A stretch of DNA of 6,621 nt from JAUREX01 sp044356825 (lineage in GTDB: Bacteria > Pseudomonadota > Alphaproteobacteria > Rhodobacterales > Rhodobacteraceae). This document shows, one piece after another, positions 1 to 5,832 of the stretch (position 1 is its first letter; each line of letters opens with the position of its first letter). The stretch spans positions 1 through 6,621 of the forward strand of contig JBIKVM010000164.1 of the NCBI GenBank assembly GCA_044356825.1, read 5' to 3'. Below the pieces are notes generated by a model. That model did not search any database. It saw nothing but the letters and a program-made list of their open reading frames with translations, and was not told the origin of the DNA. Made by a program: the position numbers and the translations under genes.

Positions 1-337
1 TGAAGCGGTTCATGAGTGTGATGCGGATGTATATTTCGGCGGTTTGGCGGTCTGGGTCCCTCGCGGCGATGCGCTCGCCAAAGGACTTGAGGCAGCGCAT
101 CTTGGCTTCGGCGCGGCTGCGGGCGTGGTATCCCGTCCACCGTTTCCAGAACGCCCGGCCGTAGTGACGCGCGGCGCGCAGGGTTTCGTTGCGGGGCGAG
201 ACATTGTCCGACATTGGTCCGAGGACAATGTCGAGCGCGGCTGGGCAATCCTCCTTCCACGGTCGACCATTCTCGCGGATCGGGATGATTGCGGTGCCAC
301 CGCCCGCGATGTTGGCGCTGTCGCAGCGGCGAGTACC
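1..337 (-). pseudogene. Truncated IS5-family transposase remnant (C-terminal part)
   Basis: Minus-strand translation from about 337 down to 1 reads as the C-terminal third of an IS5/IS903-group DDE transposase. It begins TRRCDSANIAGG, continues through GTAIIPIRENGRPWKEDCP and RNETLRAARHYGRAFWKRW, and ends near RQTAEIYIRITLMNRF. The family's catalytic-glutamate signature Y-x2-R-x3-E-x6-K is intact, from Tyr at 130-128 through Glu at 109-107 to Lys at 88-86. Similarity starts just after the point where the family has its second catalytic Asp (usually in GAYDTRRC; here a Gly stands at that place), so the N-terminal part and two catalytic Asp residues are missing. The last dozen or so residues lie off the left edge. 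About 14 residues between the CPA and RNETL blocks have no counterpart in the family as I remember it. No plausible start codon with a ribosome-binding site is visible. It is read as a dead IS fragment. The family call rests on recognised motifs, not a database match. Confidence 0.8.
200..232. repeat. Perfect 10-bp inverted repeat inside the transposase remnant
   Basis: GACATTGTCC at 200-209 is the exact reverse complement of GGACAATGTC at 223-232. An intervening GACATTGGTCC at 210-220 is a near-direct copy of the left arm. The structure coincides with the residues that appear to be an in-frame insertion relative to typical IS5-family proteins. It could be a small palindromic insertion, a local duplication-inversion, or native sequence of this IS variant. 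Confidence 0.6.
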
Positions 338-429
338 CGAGGCCCTCGACCTGCGAGAGATCCCGGTCTGACCGCGAGGCGCCGCATATCCCGGTCGCGG
401 CAACGGGGTATGGGTGCTCTGAGAAGTGC

Positions 430-445
430 CGCCCGCAACCGGGCG
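430..445 (-). terminator. Possible weak hairpin after the FAD oxidoreductase gene
   Basis: CGCCCG at 430-435 and CGGGCG at 440-445 form a 6-bp GC stem with a 4-nt loop, about 20 nt past the minus-strand stop codon at 466-464. There is no proper T-tract after it, so it is at best a weak or Rho-assisted terminator. Otherwise the stretch 338-463 shows nothing I can name. Confidence 0.2.
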
Positions 446-463
446 ATCAAGCGTGGCCGCGGG

Positions 464-2275
464 TCAGACGCGCCGCGAGAAGCCGTCGTCCGACCAGGCT
501 TCGCTGCCGACCTGATGGTGGCCGGTGAAAAGGCCCTCTGGGTCATAGGCCTGTTTCACCGCGAGGAGCCGCGGATAGTTCGGCCCCCATGCGCGCTCCT
601 GCCAGGCGCTTTCAAAGAAGCTCATCTCCGAGGAGTAGGCCCCGGTCTCTCCGGCGACGGCCCGGAGCGCGCTCAGGGCCGCCGCGATCCGTGCGCCTTC
701 GGCCGCGAGGGTGTCGGCGTCGGGCTGGTGTCCGGGGACGTCGGGGTGGACACGCTGCTGCCCCCCGGCAACGATCACGAGGGCGAAGGCCGTCAGCGCC
801 GAGGGGTGGATCGCGGTCTCCCGGGCCTCGGCAACGCGTTCCTCGGTCGCGCCGTGGAGACCCTTGTTGAGGTGCAGGCTGATCGGAAAGTTGCGCGACG
901 CCTGCACGATCCCGTCGACCGTCGCCCCCATCCGCTCGGGATCGAGCAGGTCGTGCGACAGCCACATCGAATCATAGCCCGAGAAATAGATGCCGACCTC
1001 GCTCGCATTCCCGGACCACCAGAACCTGTCGGGTGCGCCGGGCCGGGGATCCTCGACGATGGAATTGGGCAGGTTGGCGCGCCGATAGTCGAGGTCCCAC
1101 CAGTGCCGGGCGGGTGCCGTGACGATGCGGGGTTCGCCGCTCTTGAACCGGTCGGGGTTGTCCGCGAGGAACGCGTCGAGGTCCGACCAGGTTTGCCGCA
1201 CCCCGTCTTGCGAGAGGCCCTGGAACACCATCTCGATCCGGACCGTGTTGTCGGGACCAAAGGCGATCTGCTCGCCCCAATGGGGGTTGAGGGTGTTGTC
1301 GCGGACGATGGTCAGGACCCGTTCGGTCAGGAGCCGGAAATCCGCGTCGATGGCGGCTGTGATCGTCCGACCGTAAAAGCCGAACTGCTCGGGCAGCGGA
1401 TGTGTCGCAAGCGTCAACCGCGTGGTCACGCCGAAGCCGGCACCGCCTCCCTTGAGCGCAAAGAACAGGTCGGGGTCGGTGCATGCGTTCACGATGCGCA
1501 CCTCGCCATCCGCCGTGACGATCTCTGCCTCGAGCAGTGCGGCAGCGGTCATCCCGCCATAGCGCGAGAAGCTGCCGAAGCCGCCCGTCTGTGTATGCCC
1601 GCCGACCCCCACGCTCGTGCACCCGCCGCCCTGGACATAGCGGTTCGCCTTGGTGACAACGGCATCGTAGAGCTGAATGAACTTGGCCCCCGACCCCACG
1701 CTCACGGCCGGCACGGGGGCGTGCGTGCTCTCGCACCCCTTCGGCACGAAGGCATCGTGCACTTCGATGCGATCCATGCGGCGGGTCCAGATCATGAGGC
1801 TGTCGGCCGAGGAGGATTGGCCGAGATAGCTGTGCGCGCCCCCCTTGATGACCAGCCTGAGGCGATGGTCGCGGGCAAAATTGACGGCGGCTGCCACGTC
1901 CTCCGGCCCCTCCGCCTCGACCGCATAGACGCTGGCCGCGCTCTTCCAGCCGCCGTGCCAGCCGAGCGTCTGGGTGGCGCCCGGTTCGTCTTGAACGTGA
2001 AAGGGGTTGGTGAAGATGTTCATCGCATCCTCGCAGGCCTGCGCGTCACCTGATCCGGCGCACCGCTCGAAGGGCGAGCGGACCTCGATCAGGCGACCTC
2101 CGACGGCGTCGCTCAGGGACCGCCACATCGATGCATCTGGCCAAGCAGGATCGCCCGGCCGGACCCTGTTCCAGGTGGCTGCGGCTTCAGCGAAGCCCGA
2201 AAAGACCTGGCTTGCAGACAGGGCAACCGCGCCGAGGCTCGTGGCCGCCATGAATTCTCTGCGATTGACAGCCAT
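464..2275 (-). CDS. Tat-exported FAD-binding oxidoreductase, berberine-bridge (BBE-like) family
   Basis: This is a 603-residue flavoprotein of the VAO/PCMH superfamily, expected to oxidise a small organic substrate (sugar, alcohol or secondary metabolite) with FAD outside the cytoplasm. The substrate is not predictable. The N-terminus NRREFMAATSLGAVALSA carries a twin-arginine motif (Arg5-Arg6) and a hydrophobic stretch, with likely cleavage near residues 29-33 (AEAAA). The FAD domain spans about residues 112-290. His148 in KGGAHSY and Cys219 in GGGCTSVGVGGH sit where BBE/GOOX-type enzymes attach FAD through two covalent bonds. A C-terminal BBE domain (about 553-592) includes GPNYPRLLAVKQAYDPEGLF. 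The ATG at 2275-2273 is preceded by GGAG at 2287-2284 with 8-nt spacing. The gene appears intact. Its minus-strand neighbours are the cupin gene upstream and an IS remnant downstream, with no obvious functional link to the phosphonate genes. Confidence 0.93.
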   Translation of the reverse strand: MAVNRREFMAATSLGAVALSASQVFSGFAEAAATWNRVRPGDPAWPDASMWRSLSDAVGGRLIEVRSPFERCAGSGDAQACEDAMNIFTNPFHVQDEPGATQTLGWHGGWKSAASVYAVEAEGPEDVAAAVNFARDHRLRLVIKGGAHSYLGQSSSADSLMIWTRRMDRIEVHDAFVPKGCESTHAPVPAVSVGSGAKFIQLYDAVVTKANRYVQGGGCTSVGVGGHTQTGGFGSFSRYGGMTAAALLEAEIVTADGEVRIVNACTDPDLFFALKGGGAGFGVTTRLTLATHPLPEQFGFYGRTITAAIDADFRLLTERVLTIVRDNTLNPHWGEQIAFGPDNTVRIEMVFQGLSQDGVRQTWSDLDAFLADNPDRFKSGEPRIVTAPARHWWDLDYRRANLPNSIVEDPRPGAPDRFWWSGNASEVGIYFSGYDSMWLSHDLLDPERMGATVDGIVQASRNFPISLHLNKGLHGATEERVAEARETAIHPSALTAFALVIVAGGQQRVHPDVPGHQPDADTLAAEGARIAAALSALRAVAGETGAYSSEMSFFESAWQERAWGPNYPRLLAVKQAYDPEGLFTGHHQVGSEAWSDDGFSRRV

Positions 2276-2602
2276 CGAGACCGCTCCGGTGCGAAGATTT
2301 GCTCAACGTTGCCCAACACTACCTTTGTCGCCTGAATTGTCACGTCGAAATCTCTCCAGTCTCTCGGCTGTGCATCTGAGTTGCCCATGCCTTCGCATTT
2401 GTTCACGTTACGGAATGGGCCGCCAGCCTTGCGAGGTGCCGCGCACCCGAGCGGATGCAGGGCGCGCGCCTCAGAGGTGCCGTCAGCCGGGGCCTGGGGC
2501 GGAAAGGACGGCCTTCCGCCAGCAAGGATCGAAGGGCAACCAGTGAAGCCGAGGCGACGCGTCGAGCACCCGGGTGTCCCCTGAACGGCTTCTTCGCGCT
2601 TC
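2276..2602. other. Probable non-coding stretch between the cupin domain and the FAD gene
   Basis: The stretch from the FAD gene start to the suspected native end of the cupin gene is formally covered by the cupin reading frame down to 2403. Its translation is rich in Arg, Ala and Pro and resembles no protein I recognise. It contains a bulged hairpin (2498-2520) and, close to 2276, the ribosome-binding site of the FAD gene. I found no convincing -35/-10 pair, tRNA or other gene here. The promoter of the FAD gene probably lies in the part nearest 2276. Confidence 0.45.
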
Positions 2603-3035
2603 CTAAAACGGGTCGGTCGCGCTTTCCCGCCTGGCCGGGAAAGCGGTATCGGATTTCGGCGAAACCTTCGGCTGCGAAGATGTAGAACCATGCGAGCGGG
2701 CCGACAGCCAAGGGCACGCCATGGATCGCACCGCCGAGGATGAAAAGGGCGACACCCGGCGCAAGGCGGTGCGGCTGGCCGTCGATCATGGCGTCGCCCT
2801 CGCCCTCGAGCCCGAAATAGACCTCCGCATGATCGTGCGCATGAAGCGCGAATGTATCACCCGCCGCCATCATCGTGATCCCGCACACGATGCTGTCGGT
2901 CGGGGTGTCGGGCGCCAAAAAGAGCGTCCGGAACCGGATGGCGCTCGGCGCATGGCCTTGCCAGCGTTCGTCCGACAAGTTGGTGACATCCCTCCGGGTC
3001 GGGATCTGTGCGGGGCTCTTCACGTGCGAGGACAC
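2403..3035 (-). CDS. Single-domain cupin protein with anomalous C-terminal extension
   Basis: The open frame codes 210 residues, and residues about 30-134 form a small metal-binding cupin. Cupin motif 1 fits exactly: Gly59, His65, His67, Glu71, Gly78 (G-x5-H-x-H-x3-E-x6-G). Motif 2 supplies His105 in FILGGAIHGV, completing the usual 3-His/1-Glu metal site. The domain ends with WFYIFAAEGFAEIRYRFPG, where related small cupins normally stop after a few more residues. The remaining 75 or so residues are Arg/Pro/Ala-rich and look like translated non-coding DNA. A one-base shift near the FPGQAG codons would lead to TAG at 2605-2603, giving a protein of about 143 residues. The start is GTG at 3035, with GGGAG upstream at 3052-3048, 12 nt away; GTG at 3023 is an alternative. 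No ATG fits in frame. Substrate and role are unknown; it may be a catalytic dioxygenase/isomerase or a simple ligand-binding cupin. Confidence 0.7.
   Translation of the reverse strand: MSSHVKSPAQIPTRRDVTNLSDERWQGHAPSAIRFRTLFLAPDTPTDSIVCGITMMAAGDTFALHAHDHAEVYFGLEGEGDAMIDGQPHRLAPGVALFILGGAIHGVPLAVGPLAWFYIFAAEGFAEIRYRFPGQAGKRDRPVLGSAKKPFRGHPGARRVASASLVALRSLLAEGRPFRPRPRLTAPLRRAPCIRSGARHLARLAAHSVT
2498..2520. repeat. Bulged hairpin in the anomalous cupin tail
   Basis: GGCGGAA (2498-2504) pairs with TTCCGCC (2514-2520). After one bulged A (2505), GG at 2506-2507 pairs with CC at 2512-2513 around an ACGG loop. There is no adjacent T-tract on either strand, so a terminator is not supported. Confidence 0.4.
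2603..2645 (-). terminator. Candidate terminator hairpin at the end of the cupin domain
   Basis: CGCTTTCCCG (2620-2629) and CGGGAAAGCG (2636-2645) make a perfect 10-bp stem with a 6-nt loop. On the minus strand, four T residues follow at 2608-2605, about 11 nt after the stem, so the T-run is short and displaced. The hairpin sits exactly where homology to cupins ends. This fits it marking the original 3' end of that gene, although it is currently inside the open frame. Confidence 0.35.
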
Positions 3036-3241
3036 CGAGATTCGGGTCTCCCATTCCTATGATCGCGGCGACAGGGGGCGGTGGCTGGAAACGACATCCG
3101 ATCGCCGCGCCATGGCAGTTCTCACGCGTGGCGTGCCGGGCGGAAACCGGCGGGTCAATTTAAAGTGGCCGAGTATTGTCAGTGGAACCTGGCCTGAGAC
3201 ACGGTAGCGATCGCCCTACCCTGCAGTCATGGCCTCCCGAG

Positions 3242-3303
3242 CCGACACCGATCCGTTACGACAATGTCATTCCACGTTCACCGGCCAGTCGTCTTGGCGT
3301 CAT
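3242..3303 (+). promoter_or_regulatory. Candidate Pho box array (PhoB binding sites) upstream of phnD
   Basis: Six heptamers similar to the PhoB half-site CTGTCA(T/C) start every 11 bp: CCGACAC at 3242, CCGTTAC at 3253, ATGTCAT at 3264, CGTTCAC at 3275, CAGTCGT at 3286 and GCGTCAT at 3297. Each matches at least 5 of 7 positions, and ATGTCAT matches 6 of 7. All are in the orientation expected for activation of the rightward gene. The 7-bp half-site plus 4-bp spacer is the known Pho box geometry. An extra CAGTCAT at 3224-3230 is out of phase. Phosphate-starvation control would suit the phosphonate transporter downstream. The two leftmost copies are the weakest. Confidence 0.65.
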
Positions 3304-3311
3304 CCCGCGGA

Positions 3312-3317
3312 TCTAAT
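3312..3317 (+). promoter_or_regulatory. -10-like element for the phn operon promoter
   Basis: TCTAAT matches the TATAAT consensus at 5 of 6 positions. It begins 8 nt after the last Pho half-site, close to the roughly 10-nt gap of PhoB-activated promoters, where the Pho box replaces the -35. Transcription would start near 3323-3326, giving a leader of about 30 nt. Both spacing and sequence are reasonable, but no experiment supports it here. Confidence 0.5.
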
Positions 3318-3341
3318 CGACGCGTGTCTTTGCGGGACAAT

Positions 3342-3348
3342 AGGAGGG
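3342..3348 (+). promoter_or_regulatory. Strong ribosome-binding site that fixes the phnD start
   Basis: AGGAGGG at 3342-3348 lies 5 nt before ATG at 3354. The frame is also open from ATG 3264, but that codon falls inside the Pho box array, has no comparable Shine-Dalgarno sequence, and would bury the signal peptide behind 30 extra residues. Confidence 0.85.
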
Positions 3349-3353
3349 TCCAG

Positions 3354-4217
3354 ATGAACGTGATGTTGAAGGCCGGGGCAATCGCCGCGGCGCTCTTTGC
3401 TTCGGCTGCGGCGCAGGCGCAGGAGGTCATCCGCTTCGCGGTGACGGATATCGACGGCCTCGAGGCCGTCCAGCGCGAGATGGGCCCCTTCGCGGCGGCC
3501 TTCGAGGCCGCATCGGGCCTTAAGGTCGAGTTCTTCCCGGTTTCGGGCCGCACGGTCGCCGTTGAGGCGATGGCGGCCGAACAGGTCGATTTCGTGCTCA
3601 CGGGCCCGGCCGAATACGTCGTCTTCAACGCCCGCCTCGATGCCCAGCCGGTGGTGACGTGGAACCGCCCCGACTATTACTCGAACGTCGTGGTGCTGGA
3701 CGCGAGCCCCTACCAGTCGGCCGATGACCTCAAGGGCAAGAAGATCTCGTTCGGCGAGATCGGCTCCACCTCGCAGCACCTCGCGCCGGCGACGCTTCTG
3801 GCCGAGGCGGGGCTGGTCTACGGCTCGGATTACGAGCCCGTCTTCCTCAAGCGCAACGTCGCCGTCGAGGCGCTGATCGCGGGCGAGATCGCGGCCATCG
3901 GCCTCAACAAGACCCACATCGACCAGATCAGCCGAAACTTCCCCGATCACAAGATGCGCGTTCTGATCAAGGGGCCGGACCTGCCGATGGATGTCCTGCT
4001 CGCCAGCTCCAAGGTTGCGCCCGAGGTTGTCGAGGCCGTCCGCAAGACCTTCGCCGAACAGGGTGCGGCGCTGCTCGCGGCCGTCGTCTCGACCGAGGAG
4101 AACGAGAAGTACATCGGCGGCAGCTTCACCGCCACGGTGACGAACGCCGACTATGACGGCGTGCGCCGCATGTACGAGAACGTCGGCGTCACCGAATTCA
4201 CCGATTTCATCGAGTGA
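3354..4217 (+). CDS. phnD: PhnD-like phosphonate/phosphite ABC transporter substrate-binding protein
   Basis: This is a 287-residue periplasmic binding protein that would capture a phosphonate or related oxyanion and hand it to the inner-membrane transporter encoded next. The signal peptide runs from MNVMLKAGAIAAALFASAAA to a probable signal peptidase I site after AQA (residue 22). Family features include GLKVEFFPVSGRTVAVEAM (residues 55-73), VDFVLTGPAEYVVF (78-91) and the oxyanion-binding loop STS at residues 138-140 in IGSTSQHLAP. PhnD proteins usually have Gly after STS; here it is Gln141, which may change ligand preference. The start at 3354 is chosen for its ribosome-binding site and signal peptide. 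It is first in the operon, with a 10-nt gap to the ATPase gene. Related proteins bind phosphite, 2-aminoethylphosphonate, methylphosphonate or other ligands, so the specific ligand is open. Confidence 0.9.
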   Translation: MNVMLKAGAIAAALFASAAAQAQEVIRFAVTDIDGLEAVQREMGPFAAAFEAASGLKVEFFPVSGRTVAVEAMAAEQVDFVLTGPAEYVVFNARLDAQPVVTWNRPDYYSNVVVLDASPYQSADDLKGKKISFGEIGSTSQHLAPATLLAEAGLVYGSDYEPVFLKRNVAVEALIAGEIAAIGLNKTHIDQISRNFPDHKMRVLIKGPDLPMDVLLASSKVAPEVVEAVRKTFAEQGAALLAAVVSTEENEKYIGGSFTATVTNADYDGVRRMYENVGVTEFTDFIE

Positions 4218-4230
4218 GGAAGGGGCATTG
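4217..4230 (+). promoter_or_regulatory. Ribosome-binding site and TTG start of phnC
   Basis: AGGA at 4217-4220, within a longer purine run to 4225, precedes TTG at 4228 with 7-nt spacing, right after the phnD stop. The frame is open back to ATG 4153, but that lies deep inside phnD. A GTG at 4297 is the other in-frame option and has a poorer upstream site. Confidence 0.65.
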
Positions 4231-5028
4231 AACGCGCCCCTTGGCGCGTCCGCAAGTCGGGCGGGGTCGGCCGGTCGGGTCGGCCCCGCCGCGTCTGTGC
4301 GCGGACTGGAAAAGAGCTATGGCGGGCCGCGCATCCTCGATGGCGTGGATTTCGATGTCGCGCATGGCGCAGCCGTCGCGATCATCGGCGCGAACGGATC
4401 GGGCAAGTCCACGCTCCTGCGCTGCATGCTCCGCCTGACCGAGGCGAGCGGCGGCGAGGTCGCGCTGCTCGGGTCCGAGGTCTCGCGGATGCGCGCGGCC
4501 GACCTGCGGCGCTTTCGCGCCCGCGTGGGCTTCGTCTGGCAGCGCCACAACCTCGTGCCGCGCCTCTCGGCGCTGACGAACGTCATCCACGGGGTGCAGG
4601 CGCGGATGTCGGGGCCCCGGACATGGTTTCAGGCCCTTGCGCCCGCCGAGGTGCGCGCCGAGGCGATGGCGTGCCTGGCGCGCGTCGGCCTTGCCGATTT
4701 CGCGCTGCGCCGGGTCGATGGCCTGTCGGGCGGGCAGTCGCAGCGGGTCGCGATCGCGCGCATGCTGATGCAGCGGCCCGAGATCGTGCTGGCCGATGAA
4801 CCCGACGCGAGCCTTGATCCGCAATCGGGCGAAGAGGTCATGCGCCTGCTGAGCAATCTCGCGCGCGAGTCGGGGCTGACGCTTCTGGTGGTCTCGCACC
4901 GGCTGGAGCACACGCTTGCGTTTTCGGACCGGGTGATCGGGCTCGCGGGCGGTCGGGTCGCGCTCGACCTTCCGACGCGCGAGGCGGATGCGGGCCTTCT
5001 GCGGGGGTTCTTCGATGCGAAATCCTGA
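4228..5028 (+). CDS. phnC: PhnC-like phosphonate ABC transporter ATPase
   Basis: This is a 266-residue ABC ATPase that would power uptake through the PhnE-like permease from the cytoplasmic side of the inner membrane. All nucleotide-binding motifs are present in order: Walker A GANGSGKST (54-62), Q-loop Gln105 in FVWQRHNL, signature LSGGQSQRVAIARM (166-179), Walker B IVLADEPDASLD (186-197) with Glu191, and H-loop His224 in VVSHR. Length is normal for PhnC. The TTG start follows phnD by 10 nt, and the N-terminal 20 or so residues are Ala/Gly-rich and probably disordered. If GTG 4297 is used, the protein starts right before the first strand (VRGLEKSYGG). The 3' end overlaps the permease gene by 14 nt, implying translational coupling. 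The PhnC assignment, rather than a generic ABC ATPase, depends on its PhnD-like and PhnE-like neighbours. Confidence 0.92.
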   Translation: MNAPLGASASRAGSAGRVGPAASVRGLEKSYGGPRILDGVDFDVAHGAAVAIIGANGSGKSTLLRCMLRLTEASGGEVALLGSEVSRMRAADLRRFRARVGFVWQRHNLVPRLSALTNVIHGVQARMSGPRTWFQALAPAEVRAEAMACLARVGLADFALRRVDGLSGGQSQRVAIARMLMQRPEIVLADEPDASLDPQSGEEVMRLLSNLARESGLTLLVVSHRLEHTLAFSDRVIGLAGGRVALDLPTREADAGLLRGFFDAKS

Positions 5029-5824
5029 TGCCGTCCTGCCCGCCCCGCCGCGGTTCCAGCACCGCACGCTCGGCGAATATGTGGGCATCCTCGTGGTCGT
5101 CGCGCTGGTCGTCTCGAGCATCGGGGCGACCGCGCCCGACCTCTCGGCGCTCGGCCGCGGGGTGCAGCGGCTCTTTGCCCCCTCGGGGCTGCTCGTGCAG
5201 ATGTTTCCGCCCGACTTCACGCGCATCGACCGCATCGCGATCAAGCTCCTCGAGACGCTGCAGATGGCGGTGGCGGGGGCGGCACTCGGCCTGATCTTCG
5301 CGCTGCCCTTCGCGATCCTCGCGACCGACCGCCTCTCGCCCCATCCGCTGGTGCGGATCGTGGCGCGCGCCCTCATCGCCTTCTTCCGGACGGTCCCCGA
5401 TCTCGTCTGGGCGATCTTCTTCATCATCGTCGTGGGTCTCGGGCCCGCGGCGGGGGTGATGGCGATCATGATCGACAAGATCGGCTTTGCCGGCCGCTTC
5501 TTCGCCGAGGCGATGGAAGAGGCCGACCCGGGCCCGCAGGATGCGTTGCGCGCGATCGGCGCGAGCCGGGCGGGGATCATCTTTTCCGCCGTGATCCCGG
5601 CCTGCCTGCCCTCGTTCACCGCGACCTCGCTCTTCTCGCTCGAGAAGGCGGTGCGGGGGTCCGCCGCGCTCGGGCTCGTCGGGGCGGGCGGGATCGGGGT
5701 CGACCTCAAGGTCGCCTTCGACCTCTTCAACTACGACGAGGCGCTCGCGATCATCCTGCTTCTGCTTGCACTCGTGATCGCGGTCGAGCAGGGCAGCAGC
5801 TGGATCCGCTCTAAACTGATCTGA
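5015..5824 (+). CDS. phnE: PhnE-like phosphonate ABC transporter permease
   Basis: This is a 269-residue integral inner-membrane permease that would form the translocation channel, probably as a homodimer, since only one permease gene is present. Predicted membrane segments lie near residues 22-40, 83-104, 117-152 (two passes), possibly 188-206, and 243-258. The cytoplasmic EAA loop that docks on the ATPase is seen around residues 165-200 as EAMEEADPGPQDALRAIGAS followed by FSAVIPACLP. FFRTVPDLVWAIFF (123-136) and the GLVGAGGIG motif (220-228) are typical of PhnE proteins. ATG 5015 has a G-run at 5003-5007 with 7-nt spacing and overlaps the phnC end. ATG 4988 is a less likely alternative that would lengthen the overlap. 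The methyltransferase gene follows after 8 nt. Confidence 0.92.
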   Translation: MRNPDAVLPAPPRFQHRTLGEYVGILVVVALVVSSIGATAPDLSALGRGVQRLFAPSGLLVQMFPPDFTRIDRIAIKLLETLQMAVAGAALGLIFALPFAILATDRLSPHPLVRIVARALIAFFRTVPDLVWAIFFIIVVGLGPAAGVMAIMIDKIGFAGRFFAEAMEEADPGPQDALRAIGASRAGIIFSAVIPACLPSFTATSLFSLEKAVRGSAALGLVGAGGIGVDLKVAFDLFNYDEALAIILLLLALVIAVEQGSSWIRSKLI

Positions 5825-5832
5825 AGGACAAC

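Noticed and set aside
1..463. The transposase remnant stays open in the same frame as the FAD gene, suggesting read-through fusion past the TGA at 466-464
   Set aside because: The FAD protein already ends at the usual place after its BBE domain, and the 40 or so codons between the stop and the transposase homology look non-coding; the shared frame is likely chance.
44..2053. A 669-codon plus-strand open frame opposite the FAD oxidoreductase
   Set aside because: It lies antisense to a clearly recognisable protein, shows no domain or motif, and long antisense frames are expected in GC-rich DNA.
3064..3109. 8-bp inverted repeat CGCGGCGA/TCGCCGCG between the divergent genes
   Set aside because: The arms are 30 nt apart and purely GC; such matches are frequent in this composition and no operator is recognised.
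3153..3158. Minus-strand TTGACC as a -35 for the cupin gene
   Set aside because: No acceptable -10 lies 16-18 nt downstream on that strand.
3264..3353. A 30-residue N-terminal extension of PhnD from ATG 3264
   Set aside because: The strong ribosome-binding site and signal peptide support ATG 3354, and 3264 is inside the Pho box array and upstream of the proposed transcription start.
4207..5730. A 507-codon minus-strand open frame opposite phnC and phnE
   Set aside because: Its translation is Arg/Pro/Ala-rich without motifs, and the plus strand encodes complete ABC transporter proteins with every catalytic motif.
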